Positions 28,211 through 36,032 of a stretch of 64,000 nucleotides of DNA are shown here, piece after piece. The stretch covers positions 1-64,000 of the forward strand of contig NZ_BJXA01000020.1 of the NCBI RefSeq assembly GCF_007990755.1. Direction: 5' to 3'. Below the pieces are notes generated by a model. The model did not search any database and was not told where the DNA came from. It saw nothing but the letters and a program-made list of their open reading frames with translations. The position numbers were made by a program, and so were the translations under genes. Each line of letters opens with the position of its first letter. Position 1 is the first letter of the stretch. The DNA is from Nocardia ninae NBRC 108245. Lineage in GTDB: Bacteria; Actinomycetota; Actinomycetes; Mycobacteriales; Mycobacteriaceae.

Positions 28211-29330
28211 TCAGGCGCGTCACCATACCGGCCGCGATCGTCGCAGCCGCCAGCACCAGGGCGGCGATGACGAACGCGGCCGGATAGCTGTCGCCGATCA
28301 CCGGCGCCACCACCAACGGACCGAGCATCTGTCCCGCACCATAAACGGCGGTGAGCGGCGCGGCAGCGCCACCATCGGACAACTCACCGCCGATCCGCAT
28401 CGCCAGCATCACTATGCCGAGGAACGTCGCGCCGAACAGTGCCGCCGACAGCACGGCGGGCCACACGGCGCTCGAGACGGCGGGCAGCACCGCCGAAACG
28501 CATTGCGCCACTAGGGCGATCGGCATGGCGATCGCGGGCGCCCAGCGGCGCGCCGCGACACCCCACAGCACCGTGGCGGGCACCGCGGCCACGCCGACCA
28601 CGACCCAGATCGCCGAGCCGACCACCGGGCCGCGCTGATCACTGACCGCGGCGACCAGGAACGTGCCGATCACGATGTAGCCGACACCCTCCAGGAAATA
28701 GGCGACGAGCAGCGCCCGCCACGCGCCCCGCGACCGGATGGTGGCCTTGCCCGCACGCCGGCCCGGCTGTATATCGAGCCGCACTGCGGGTGCCAACAAC
28801 ACGGCGGTGAGCACGGCGGAGACCAGCCACATGCTCTGCCACCCCAGGAACGGCCGCACCACCAACACCAGTACCCCGGTGAGCGCGATCCCGAATCCGA
28901 TACCGCCGAAAGCGATTCCGGCCGCATCCCGGCTGCTGCCCGGCCGCGCGGCCACCCCGGCGCACGCGACGAAGACGACGGCGCTGGTGACGCCCGCGAT
29001 CAAGCGCAGCGCGGCAGGGAACAGCGTTGGCGCTGGCACGGCCATCAAGACCTCGCTGATAATCAGCAGGGCGGCCGAGATGCGGAAAGTGTTGCGGCTG
29101 TTCAGTTCCGGCCATCGGGTGAGCAGGATCGCGCCGAGGAGATAGCCCGCGTAGTTGGCGGTCGCGATCACCGCGCCGTCATGGGTGCTGATCTGCTGCG
29201 CGTCCACCATGATCGGCAGCAGCGGCGTGTAGACGAATCGGCCGAGGCCCATCGCGGCGGCCAACCCGGCGGCGGCCGCGAAGGCGGGGGCGAGACCGCT
29301 GCGCGGTGGGTGGGTGCGAGTAACGGTCAC
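28197..29330 (-). CDS. YbfB/YjiJ family MFS transporter
   Basis: A 377-residue major-facilitator protein of the MFS_4 (YbfB/YjiJ) type: it opens PAFAAAAGLAAAMGLGRFVYTPLLPIM, contains ATANYAGYLLGAILL and SRDAAGIAFGGIGFGIALTG, and has eleven or twelve predicted helices. The open frame extends upstream to 29675, but that part overlaps the divergent LysR gene; GTG 29330 (VTVTRTHPP) lies 7 nt after TACGGT. Divergence from a LysR gene suggests that the regulator controls it. The substrate is unknown. Confidence 0.85.
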   Translation of the reverse strand: MTVTRTHPPRSGLAPAFAAAAGLAAAMGLGRFVYTPLLPIMVDAQQISTHDGAVIATANYAGYLLGAILLTRWPELNSRNTFRISAALLIISEVLMAVPAPTLFPAALRLIAGVTSAVVFVACAGVAARPGSSRDAAGIAFGGIGFGIALTGVLVLVVRPFLGWQSMWLVSAVLTAVLLAPAVRLDIQPGRRAGKATIRSRGAWRALLVAYFLEGVGYIVIGTFLVAAVSDQRGPVVGSAIWVVVGVAAVPATVLWGVAARRWAPAIAMPIALVAQCVSAVLPAVSSAVWPAVLSAALFGATFLGIVMLAMRIGGELSDGGAAAPLTAVYGAGQMLGPLVVAPVIGDSYPAAFVIAALVLAAATIAAGMVTRLIRRT

Positions 29331-29337
29331 TCCAGCG

Positions 29338-29343
29338 ACCGTA
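29338..29343 (-). promoter_or_regulatory. -10 hexamer of the YbfB-type MFS gene (leaderless)
   Basis: TACGGT on the minus strand, 7 nt upstream of GTG 29330. Confidence 0.4.
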
Positions 29344-29387
29344 CGGTCCGTTCCGGCGTCTGTTAAATGCTTTCTATGCACCATGTA

Positions 29388-29393
29388 TACGCT
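29388..29393 (+). promoter_or_regulatory. -10 hexamer of the LysR gene (leaderless)
   Basis: TACGCT, 6 nt upstream of ATG 29400. It lies in the 69-bp divergent spacer shared with the MFS gene, where the regulator would be expected to bind. Confidence 0.4.
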
Positions 29394-29399
29394 TGATGC

Positions 29400-30302
29400 A
29401 TGGACGAACGTGCGCAGCCGGACGGGACCGTTCCGACGGCCGCGAGCGATCGAGGCGGGGACAGCCCTACCCAGATCGAGTTGCGGCATCTGCGCGCGTA
29501 TGTCGCGCTGTGCGAGGAGTCGAACTACACGCGTGCCGCGGCCCGCCTGCACCTCAGTCAGCCCGCGCTGACCAGGACCATCCAGCAGTTGGAGCGGCAC
29601 ATCGAGTGCAGGCTCATCGAACGCACCTCCCGTCGCTTCGCATTGACCGACGAGGGCACCGAACTGCTGACGCATGCCCGGCGGATCCTCGCCGACGTCG
29701 ACACCGTCGCCGCGCAGCTGCGCTCACGGGCCGCCATCGAGGTGGGCTTCGCCTGGCTGCTGCCCACCAGCTGGCTCGCCGCCACCCGCCGCCGCTACGA
29801 GGCACTCGGCGGGCGCATCACGCTGCACCGCGTCGACGATCCGCTGGCCGCCCTCGAAGCCCGAGCCATCGATATCGCCATATACCGCAGGGAAACTCAG
29901 CTGCCGAGCCATCTCGAGTCCCGGGTGATCGCGACCGAGCAGCGGATGCTCGCCGTCGCCGCGAACTCGCCACTGGCCGATGCGACCGACCTGCGCTGGG
30001 CCGATTTGGCCGGCTATCCGCTCGTGGTGAACGTGGTGTCCGGCACCACCCATGCGGGCTCGTGGGAGCAGGGCGATCCGGACCGGCCGATCATCACCTG
30101 CCGGAACTTCGACGAATGGATCGAACTCGTCGCGGCGAACCGCGGCATCGGCGGCGTCCCCGCGCTGGCCCGCAGCCGCGCACCACATCCCGGCGTTGTC
30201 TACCTGGACATTCCGGACGCGCCACCGTCGCACGTGTACCTCGCATGGCACGCCAAGCCCGCGCCCTCCCGTGCGGTGCAACGGTTCTTGGGTGTTGCTT
30301 GA
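29400..30302 (+). CDS. LysR family transcriptional regulator
   Basis: A 300-residue regulator with an N-terminal winged helix-turn-helix at residues 27-87 (IELRHLRAYVALCEESNYTRAAARLHLSQPALTRTIQQLE) and a C-terminal periplasmic-binding-like effector domain. About 25 unusual hydrophilic residues precede the HTH. The second half of the effector domain is short. It is divergent from the YbfB-type MFS gene with 69 bp between starts, the classic arrangement for control of a neighbouring exporter. The effector is unknown. Confidence 0.9.
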   Translation: MDERAQPDGTVPTAASDRGGDSPTQIELRHLRAYVALCEESNYTRAAARLHLSQPALTRTIQQLERHIECRLIERTSRRFALTDEGTELLTHARRILADVDTVAAQLRSRAAIEVGFAWLLPTSWLAATRRRYEALGGRITLHRVDDPLAALEARAIDIAIYRRETQLPSHLESRVIATEQRMLAVAANSPLADATDLRWADLAGYPLVVNVVSGTTHAGSWEQGDPDRPIITCRNFDEWIELVAANRGIGGVPALARSRAPHPGVVYLDIPDAPPSHVYLAWHAKPAPSRAVQRFLGVA

Positions 30303-30319
30303 TGTTGTTTGCTCCGAGG

Positions 30320-31168
30320 TCAGTCCGCGCGCGGGACGCGCCCGTCGACGTCGGTGAAGCCGTAGGCGTCGGCGAGATCGGCTACCCGCCAGGCTGATCC
30401 GGTGCGGGAGCGGCGGGCGGGGTCGGTGGCGAGTGCGACGACCGCCCGCCCAGGGAACCGCGGTGTCTCTGCGTCGGCGAGATCGTAGGTGCCTTCGCCC
30501 GGCAGCGTGACCAACCGCTGGCCCTGCGCGTCGGACGGAACCATTTGCAGCAGTTCGGTATCCACGATGCCGGGCCACAGCGAAACCACGGTGACACCGG
30601 TGTCGGCCAAGTTGTGCGCCATGTCGGCGGTCAGCCGGTCCAGTGCGGTCTTCGCGACGCCGTATACCGCGTTGTGCATGTACCGCTGCGCACCCGGTGA
30701 GGAGATGTTGACGATCAACCCGCCGGATTCGATCAGCAGCGGCGCGGCGAAAGCGCTTGCCACGTAATGTGATCGGACACCGATGTCGAAGGTTTCGTCC
30801 CATGCTTTCGGCGGTACCTCCCAGAACGGCTTGCCGAGCCAGCGCGCCGCGGCGGGGGAGTTGTACACGTTGTTCACCAGCACATCGAGGCGCTGGTGCG
30901 CGGCGCCGATCTGCTGGAACAGTCGCTGTACCGCGTCGTCGTCGTGGTGATCGCAGACGAACGGAACGCCGACGCCGCCCGCCGCATCGATGGCGGCAGC
31001 GGTCTCCTGCACGGTGCCGGGCAGGCGACCCGGGGTGGCCGATCGCCCGGTGACGTACACCGTCGCACCCGCCGCACCGAGTTCCAGTGCGATGCCCTTG
31101 CCGATGCCGCGACTCGCGCCGGTGACGACCGCGATCTTGCCGCTGAGTGCCTCAGGTATTCCGTTCAC
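30320..31168 (-). CDS. Short-chain dehydrogenase/reductase (DHRS1-like)
   Basis: A 282-residue classical SDR. The NAD(P)-binding motif is VVTGASRGIGKGIAL, the NNAG-equivalent is LVNNVYNS, and the catalytic tetrad is Ser in NISSPG with YGVAK. The substrate-side WLGKPFWEVPPKAWDETFDIGVRSHY region is typical of the DHRS1-like subgroup. It probably reduces or oxidises a lipid or xenobiotic carbonyl. GTG 31168 lies 9 nt after TAGTGT, and the 54-bp spacer to the divergent epoxide-hydrolase gene contains a KstR-like palindrome, suggesting joint control in sterol or lipid catabolism (inference). Confidence 0.88.
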   Translation of the reverse strand: MNGIPEALSGKIAVVTGASRGIGKGIALELGAAGATVYVTGRSATPGRLPGTVQETAAAIDAAGGVGVPFVCDHHDDDAVQRLFQQIGAAHQRLDVLVNNVYNSPAAARWLGKPFWEVPPKAWDETFDIGVRSHYVASAFAAPLLIESGGLIVNISSPGAQRYMHNAVYGVAKTALDRLTADMAHNLADTGVTVVSLWPGIVDTELLQMVPSDAQGQRLVTLPGEGTYDLADAETPRFPGRAVVALATDPARRSRTGSAWRVADLADAYGFTDVDGRVPRAD

Positions 31169-31177
31169 GACTTCAGG

Positions 31178-31183
31178 ACACTA
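31178..31183 (-). promoter_or_regulatory. -10 hexamer of the SDR gene
   Basis: TAGTGT on the minus strand, 9 nt upstream of GTG 31168; the leader would be nil or a few bases. Confidence 0.35.
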
Positions 31184-31192
31184 CCGTGAAAC

Positions 31193-31206
31193 GAGAACAC
31201 GTTCTA
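31193..31206. promoter_or_regulatory. KstR-like operator between SDR and epoxide hydrolase genes
   Basis: GAGAACACGTTCTA fits the published KstR half-site pattern TNNAACNNGTTNNA at every fixed position except the first T. The inner AGAAC/GTTCT arms are a perfect palindrome with a 2-bp centre. It sits 16 bp before one start and 24 bp before the other. Confidence 0.5.
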
Positions 31207-31222
31207 GATTTTGGAGGCCGCA

Positions 31223-32212
31223 GTGGAGATCACGCATCGGTTCATCACGACCAAGGGCGTCCGGATGCACGTCGCCGAGCAGGGCGCGGGATATCCGGTG
31301 ATCTTCTGCCACGGCTTTCCGCACACCTGGTTCATCTGGCACAACCAGCTGGCAGCGGTTGCCGCGGCCGGGTATCGCGCCATCGCGCCGGACCTGCGCG
31401 GGTACGGGCAGACCGACGTGCCCGCGGACGTCGAGTCGTACACGAACGAAGCCGTCATCGGCGACCTGCTCGCCCTGCTCGACGACATCGGCGCCGAGCA
31501 GGCGGTGTTCGTCGGATTGGATTTCGGCGCGGCTCTGGTGTGGGAGTTGGCATTACGCGCGCCCGAACGGGTGCGCGGCGTCATCGTCCTGAACAATCCT
31601 TTCGCGCCACGCCCGCCCCGCTCACCGTCCCAACTGTGGGCAAAGGCGGCCGCGCGACACTTCCTGCACCTGGACTACTTTCAGAAGCCGGGCGTGGCCG
31701 ACGCCGAATTGGCTGCGCGTCCAAGGGAATTCCTGACCAACGTCTACTACGCGCTCAGTGCCGATTACCACTACCTCGATACCTGGCAGTTCCCGGCCGA
31801 GGGCACCGGCTACCTCGATGTGCTGCCGACCGCGCCGCCACTGCCGTGGCGCTGGCTCACCGAGGCCGAATTCGACACCCTGGCGCAGGATTTCGAACGC
31901 ACCGGCTTCACCGGCGGCCTGAACTGGTACCGCGCTCTGGACCGCAACTGGGAACTCGCCGCCGCCTACGCCGACGCGTCCGTCACCGTCCCCGCCTACT
32001 TCATGTACGGCGACCGTGACCCCGACATGGAGGGCTTCAGCGGCCGAGATCCGCTGACGACGCTGCGCACCTACGTTCCGGACCTGCGCGCGGTGACGAA
32101 GATCGCCGACGCGGGTCACCTGGTGCAACTGGAGCGCGCATCCGAGGTCGACACCTTGATCACCGCACACTTGCGCGAACTCGTCCCGAACCCGTCCGAC
32201 GTGCCCGCGTAA
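31223..32212 (+). CDS. Alpha/beta hydrolase, epoxide-hydrolase type
   Basis: A 329-residue alpha/beta hydrolase. It carries marks of epoxide hydrolases rather than esterases: the oxyanion motif HGFPHTW (His30), an aspartate nucleophile Asp100 in VGLDFGAALVWEL, the cap-domain FTGGLNWYRALDRNW with a ring-opening Tyr, and the catalytic His in DAGHLVQLE. GTG 31223 (VEITHRF) follows GGAGG; the in-frame TTG 31211 does not. Divergent from an SDR across a KstR-like site, it may hydrolyse epoxides arising in lipid or sterol degradation; the substrate is not predictable. Confidence 0.87.
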   Translation: MEITHRFITTKGVRMHVAEQGAGYPVIFCHGFPHTWFIWHNQLAAVAAAGYRAIAPDLRGYGQTDVPADVESYTNEAVIGDLLALLDDIGAEQAVFVGLDFGAALVWELALRAPERVRGVIVLNNPFAPRPPRSPSQLWAKAAARHFLHLDYFQKPGVADAELAARPREFLTNVYYALSADYHYLDTWQFPAEGTGYLDVLPTAPPLPWRWLTEAEFDTLAQDFERTGFTGGLNWYRALDRNWELAAAYADASVTVPAYFMYGDRDPDMEGFSGRDPLTTLRTYVPDLRAVTKIADAGHLVQLERASEVDTLITAHLRELVPNPSDVPA

Positions 32213-32269
32213 CCGCAGTCGATGTAGCTGGCGCTGACTGGGACCTGCTTGCCGCGTCACAAGCAGCCG

Positions 32270-32707
32270 CTAGACCTGACCGAGCCCGCGGCGAAACCAA
32301 TCCGGCATGGCTTGATCTGATCGCGGAAACCATCGGTTCTCGGTCGCGAAGTGTTCAGCCGTCGGCGGAGTCGAGAAGGCTGGCATCAGATCTCGGTTGT
32401 ATTGAATGGTGAAGTGGCTGGGTGGATCCAGAATGTACTCGAACTCGTGCCATGACCCGCTGTCTTGGATGTACATTCCTTTTCTGAGTTGCTGAAATTT
32501 CCGCCAGACTTCGGGCGGGAAAGACCAGGCTCGCACCGTTCCATCGGGCATCCGCACTCCGGAATCGGATTCCGCATGCGTTCCGATCATCCTGGCGCGC
32601 ACCACAAGCCGAGTCCAACCGGTCGGCAGCGTGGGGAGCACTTCGCTCGTGATGTCGGTGAGCTTGTCATGCTGCTCGACCGGGTCGAGCGTCGGCCAGT
32701 TCGGCAT
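32270..32707 (-). CDS. Possible YezG/DUF600-type immunity protein (orphan)
   Basis: A 145-residue soluble protein. Its layout resembles the DUF600/YezG antitoxin family: an N-terminal helix followed by LPTLPTGWTRLVVRARMIG, a central WRKFQQLRKGM helix, then the strand pattern SWHEFEYILDPPSHFTIQYN ending in RDLMPAF. That family protects against secreted polymorphic toxins. No toxin gene remains upstream; the preceding 900 bp contain only relics. The start ATG 32707 has GGAGGA before it. The family call rests on pattern recall and could be wrong. Confidence 0.45.
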   Translation of the reverse strand: MPNWPTLDPVEQHDKLTDITSEVLPTLPTGWTRLVVRARMIGTHAESDSGVRMPDGTVRAWSFPPEVWRKFQQLRKGMYIQDSGSWHEFEYILDPPSHFTIQYNRDLMPAFSTPPTAEHFATENRWFPRSDQAMPDWFRRGLGQV

Positions 32708-33038
32708 CTAGTCGGATCCTCCTGCGGGAATGCGCCGTTGCGAGCGAAGATCAGCCTGCCCGCCCCCATCGCCCCTCGCAACTCGATGCCCTCCCACCTC
32801 CGCTCGAAAGCCCGGCGCACCCGAGGACGCCGAACCGGGCCAGTTCGCCTGACGCGTTGGTTCGGCACCCCGGAAATCCCCGCCCGCGATCCTGGCACCC
32901 CCCAGGGCATGAATGGGTGGCCGCGTTCCGTGCTTAGTCCACACCAACCGCGCACGGCAGAAGCCAATCAGGGATGCCTCGGCATACCCTGAAATCGGCA
33001 TTGCCGCGTGTTGGAAACGCGTTTTCCGCCAAGCATTA

Positions 33039-33295
33039 TGGTCGATTGACCAACGCACTGCAGGCGCCATGTCCGGATTTTGGCTGACCGTGCGTTCGGC
33101 TCTTTACGCCGGTCTGTCCGTCGACGTGTTCGCGGATGAGGTCGGCGTGCCCGTTGTGGCGAGCGTATTCCTGACCATGTGTGTGAGGATCCAGCCCAGG
33201 CTGTAGCGGTCGCCGGTCGGCTGATGTACGCCGAAGGAGTCGAGCGACTCGCGGGCCTCGGCGATCTCACGGGCTCGGGCACATGCGCTGTGTCA
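33039..33295 (-). pseudogene. DinB/DUF664-family relic, frameshifted
   Basis: On the minus strand one frame reads AREIAEARESLDSFG, HQPTGDRYSLGWILTHMV, and after a one-base loss the next frame continues [21 protein letters not shown]. Together these match the C-terminal half of DinB-like (DUF664, mycothiol-dependent transferase) proteins, whose usual text is [18 protein letters not shown]. The shift is explained by GTCGAGGAA having become GTCAGGAA near 33170. The N-terminal half is missing. Confidence 0.7.
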
Positions 33296-33341
33296 CAACC
33301 GGAGTGATTCGTCCGGATGCTGATGGACATCCGCCCGTCGG

Positions 33342-33422
33342 TGCGGGCTCAGGCGGTCATCGCAACACCTCACCGTGTGCTTCTGATGGTGTCTTGAAGT
33401 CGAGAGTCCGCCTGAGCCCGTA
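33342..33422 (-). mobile_element. 81-bp IS30-derived miniature element with inverted ends
   Basis: Ends TGCGGGCTCAGGCGGTCA (33342-33359) and the complement of TACGGGCTCAGGCGG (33408-33422) are inverted repeats matching at 14 of 15 bases. Between them, on the minus strand, only the last 16 codons of an IS30-type transposase remain (TLDFKTPSEAHGEVLR then stop). The first end is identical to the end of the second IS30 relic at 35353. Confidence 0.7.
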
Positions 33423-33627
33423 CCGCTATGAGCACTGAGCGAAGCGGTCACGAGGCGATGGCCGGCTGCCCCGAGCCGCTGTGCTCAGAACATCCGCGTC
33501 TGCCGAATTGGTTGCGGCCGCGGTGCCCTCGTGCAGGGCTTGCGAGCCGAGTTCGGGTTGACAACCCTCGGACAATCTTGCGCAACGTGAGCTCTCGAAG
33601 ATGGCCGAATCCTGGTGCCAGGGCAGA

Positions 33628-33633
33628 TACGCT
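33628..33633 (+). promoter_or_regulatory. -10 hexamer of the membrane-protein gene at 33640 (leaderless)
   Basis: TACGCT, 6 nt upstream of GTG 33640. Confidence 0.4.
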
Positions 33634-33639
33634 GTCGCG

Positions 33640-34050
33640 GTGGAGGTCTGGATTCCGGTTTTCGGAGCTGCCGTGACGGCATTTGGTGCAGTCTGGATCG
33701 CGTCTTACACGCAACGTCAGACGCGACGTGATGTGCGCACGATGATCAAGAGTGACATCGAGGCTTTGAAACTGTTGAAGGAGCTCCATCCCGAAAGCTC
33801 GGGGGTGCAGAAGCTTCAGGAACACATCGCGTGGCGGATTGATCAGCTAGCAGGCCATGAACGTGGTGCAAGGCGTGACTGGACTGGGATCGTAGCGCTG
33901 CTACTGCTCTGGAGTACGGCAGCAGCCATCGCGCTGGGTGGCTTCTATGCCGGATCTTGGTGGAAGCTTGCAATCCTTCCTGCTCTCTTACTGTTCACCC
34001 TCGGGCTTCCTGGACTGGGATCGTTCAAGAAGAAAATTCGGGAGACCTAG
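33640..34050 (+). CDS. Small membrane protein of unknown function
   Basis: About 136 residues: an N-terminal membrane helix (VWIPVFGAAVTAFGAVWIASYTQ, split here by a Trp), a charged cytoplasmic middle part with heptad-like spacing (DVRTMIKSDIEALKLLKELHP; GVQKLQEHIAWRID) that may form a coiled coil, and two further helices (GIVALLLLWSTAAAIALGG; LAILPALLLFTLGLPGL), ending in KKKIRET. No family is recognised. GTG 33640 is preferred over ATG 33601 because TACGCT lies at leaderless spacing. It lies between the two IS30 relics and may have arrived with them. Confidence 0.6.
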   Translation: MEVWIPVFGAAVTAFGAVWIASYTQRQTRRDVRTMIKSDIEALKLLKELHPESSGVQKLQEHIAWRIDQLAGHERGARRDWTGIVALLLLWSTAAAIALGGFYAGSWWKLAILPALLLFTLGLPGLGSFKKKIRET

Positions 34051-34262
34051 GGGCGCGGGGTCGGCTGGTCATCGATGCAGTCGGTATGAGCCGGAAACGC
34101 CTTCACTGAAACAGAGTTCGAGCCCTCACTAGTACGTCGGATGGATGCGCGAAGTCCGTCGATTCAAGCCGCCACGGTCGCGCGACTGATGGCGGTGGTG
34201 ACCGGCTTTCCATTGCTGCCCGCGGTCGCACGTGGGATCAACCGAGCTGGCGATATGGCTTG

Positions 34263-34718
34263 TCAGAGTTCGGAGACGGCTTCCTCGTAGGCGCGAAGCG
34301 TCGCTATTACGAGGGCGCGTTCCTCGGCGGTGAGCGGGCCCAGTGCGGCGCGCCAGCCGCGGTCCGCGCCGCCGAGCCAGGCGGCTACGGCCGGTCGATG
34401 GGAGTCGGCGATGGTGACGAGGGTTCGTCTCCGGTCGTTGTCGTCGGTTTGTCGGTTCACGACGCCTTGGCGGTCGAGGTCGGCGACCATCAGGCTCACA
34501 GTCGTTGGCGCCACCTGCAGCCGCTTCGCCAGCTCGTTCACTGTCACGGGACCGTCCAACAGCACATAAGTCAGCAATGAAAGATGACGCGGCGCCAGCT
34601 CGAACGATTGCAAGGCCGCGGGAACCGGCAGGCGTTTCGCGCGCCCGACCAGCCGCGGCATGAGCAGCACCATGGCGCGAACGCTCTCGTCCAAGGATGG
34701 ATCAGGCTCCGTTGACAT
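34263..34718 (-). CDS. MarR family transcriptional regulator
   Basis: A 151-residue winged-helix repressor-type protein. The DNA-binding domain spans residues 40-110: LSLLTYVLLDGPVTVNELAKRL, QVAPTTVSLMVADLDRQGVV and the wing DDNDRRRTLVTI (the typical D-x-R-R motif). Terminal helices form the dimer interface. ATG 34718 has GGGAGG. It is divergent from a small uncharacterised gene across a palindrome that looks like its operator, so autoregulation and control of that gene are likely. Effector unknown. Confidence 0.9.
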   Translation of the reverse strand: MSTEPDPSLDESVRAMVLLMPRLVGRAKRLPVPAALQSFELAPRHLSLLTYVLLDGPVTVNELAKRLQVAPTTVSLMVADLDRQGVVNRQTDDNDRRRTLVTIADSHRPAVAAWLGGADRGWRAALGPLTAEERALVIATLRAYEEAVSEL

Positions 34719-34730
34719 GCCTCCCTCTCC

Positions 34731-34755
34731 ATACTATCTTTGCTTACAAAGGTAT
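34731..34755. promoter_or_regulatory. Probable MarR operator
   Basis: Imperfect palindrome centred on CTTTG-CTTA-CAAAG, with flanking TA/TA steps on each side, located in the 100-bp spacer between the marR start and the divergent gene. MarR proteins often bind such TTTG...CAAA sites. Confidence 0.55.
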
Positions 34756-34820
34756 TTGGCGCATCGGGCCTCATGATCCCATGCGAAGGCGCGGATCCCA
34801 TGCTCGATCGAGGAGAGTCA

Positions 34821-35216
34821 TTGACCGAACCAGTCGTCCACCCCAAGGCGCTGACCATCGGACTACATCCACACGCGATGGACTACAGCGGCCTTCCCGA
34901 TCTGGACGAGACACAACTGACCGCCCGGATTGGTGCCGCGAACAATGCCCTGCGAGATGCCGAATTCGATATCACCCCATGCCTGGTCAGCGCATCACCT
35001 GACGAAGCCGAAACGGAAATCCGGAAGCTGCTGGCCGATCAGCGATTCGACCTCGTCATGATCGGCGGTGCGGTACGCGCCCTTCCCGGGCACACCCTGC
35101 TGTTCGAGCGCGTCATCAACGTCGTAGTCGAGGCGGCCCCGGGAATTCGATTCTGCTTCAACACTTCCCCCGAGACCACCCTCGACGCACTCCGTCGAGT
35201 ATCTGCGTCCAACTGA
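34821..35216 (+). CDS. Uncharacterised Rossmann-like small protein
   Basis: About 131 residues from TTG 34821, which follows AGGAGA; in-frame starts upstream (34740, 34800) lack a ribosome site. The chain has alternating strands and helices: KALTIGLHPHAMDYSG, DITPCLVSA, KLLADQRFDLVMIGGAVRALPGHTLLFERVINVV and FCFNTSPETTLDALRR. I recall similar proteins in many actinobacteria and proteobacteria, annotated only as hypothetical. It is likely repressed by the divergent MarR protein through the palindrome at 34731-34755, which would make it an inducible stress gene (inference). Confidence 0.6.
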   Translation: MTEPVVHPKALTIGLHPHAMDYSGLPDLDETQLTARIGAANNALRDAEFDITPCLVSASPDEAETEIRKLLADQRFDLVMIGGAVRALPGHTLLFERVINVVVEAAPGIRFCFNTSPETTLDALRRVSASN

Positions 35217-35352
35217 ACCGCGCGATACGCACCAACCCCGGTTCGCTTATCCGGCGATCGCCATGGACACATGCCGATTGACCGACACTCACAGGATACC
35301 CGAGTGCGCTGCCATGCCGCGTGGCGCGCGTTCGCGAACGTCCTTTTCTGCC

Positions 35353-35480
35353 TGCGGGCTCAGGCGGTCAACGCAACATTTCTTCGAGTGCTTCTGATGG
35401 TGTGCGGAATCCGAGGGTTTGTCGAGGGCGCCCGTTGAGTTCGTCGGCGATCGAATCCAAGTCGGCCTGGCTGTAGTGTT
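35353..35480 (-). mobile_element. IS30-family transposase C-terminal remnant with right end
   Basis: The minus strand encodes EHYSQADLDSIADELNGRP then RQTLGFRTPSEALEEMLR and a stop, the characteristic C-terminus of IS30 transposases (usual text: LDAVAAELNGRPRKTLGW). The stop is followed by the terminal repeat TGCGGGCTCAGGCGGTCA (35353-35370). Similarity ceases upstream of about 35480, so the rest of the element is gone. Confidence 0.75.
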
Positions 35481-35633
35481 CTGCGCTTCTCTTCTTCCTC
35501 GATACTCGGGACCACATTTCAGTATCCCGGGCCGCTGGATTTGCACGCACATCGATCGGTGAGCGATCGGGTTGCGAGGCGGCACTTCGGCATTCGGCCG
35601 CTCGCCGGTACCGGGTCGCCGCAACGACATCCG

Positions 35634-35639
35634 TAGAGT
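35634..35639 (+). promoter_or_regulatory. -10 hexamer of the gene at 35646 (leaderless)
   Basis: TAGAGT, 6 nt upstream of ATG 35646. Confidence 0.4.
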
Positions 35640-35645
35640 CATTTC

Positions 35646-36032
35646 ATGGCATTGCAGCTCCGCATCTACCCCGCCCCGCCGTTGCGGTTGACCCCGGACT
35701 GCACGATCCACACCGGCATTGTGCAGCTCGCCATGACCGGCCGATTCCTCCAGTCGCTGCGCGGGCAACCGGACGAGTTCGGCGTGTTCCTCCCCGATGC
35801 CGCGCCTCTGCTCGATGGCGCGACCGAGCCCAACCTCTGGGCCGAAGCGTTTGTCGCGAGCACTGTTTCGGCTCCGGCCAGCGGTTTTCCGTCCGGCGTC
35901 GACCACGTGCGTGCTACCTATCTGGCCGATCCTCGCGAGGGCGGCACCACGCGGCGGCTGCACCTCGGTGGCGCAGCGCATATCGCCAAGGGGATCACTC
36001 TCAGCTATCGGGTCACCGTGCAGACCGCGTAG
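35646..36032 (+). CDS. Hypothetical protein
   Basis: A 128-residue soluble protein, mostly beta-strand in appearance: MALQLRIYPAPPLRLTPD, IHTGIVQLAMTGRFLQ and KGITLSYRVTVQTA, with a Pro/Asp-rich middle. No domain or motif is recognised and there is no signal peptide. I call it a gene because it has typical high-GC third positions and a -10 hexamer at leaderless spacing. A long open frame on the opposite strand is taken as its shadow. Confidence 0.5.
   Translation: MALQLRIYPAPPLRLTPDCTIHTGIVQLAMTGRFLQSLRGQPDEFGVFLPDAAPLLDGATEPNLWAEAFVASTVSAPASGFPSGVDHVRATYLADPREGGTTRRLHLGGAAHIAKGITLSYRVTVQTA

Larger units (their letters stand above)
32708..33639. other. Gene-poor stretch with relics
   Basis: About 930 bp without an intact gene. 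It contains a frameshifted DinB-family relic (33039-33295) and an 81-bp IS30-derived miniature element (33342-33422). The remaining open frames have no recognisable product. The relics suggest an old insertion hot spot at the edge of the accessory block. Confidence 0.6.

Noticed and set aside
34060-34135. tRNA-like sequence with AGTTCGAGCCCT
   Set aside because: Only a T-arm-like word; no acceptor stem, D arm or anticodon arm pairs around it.
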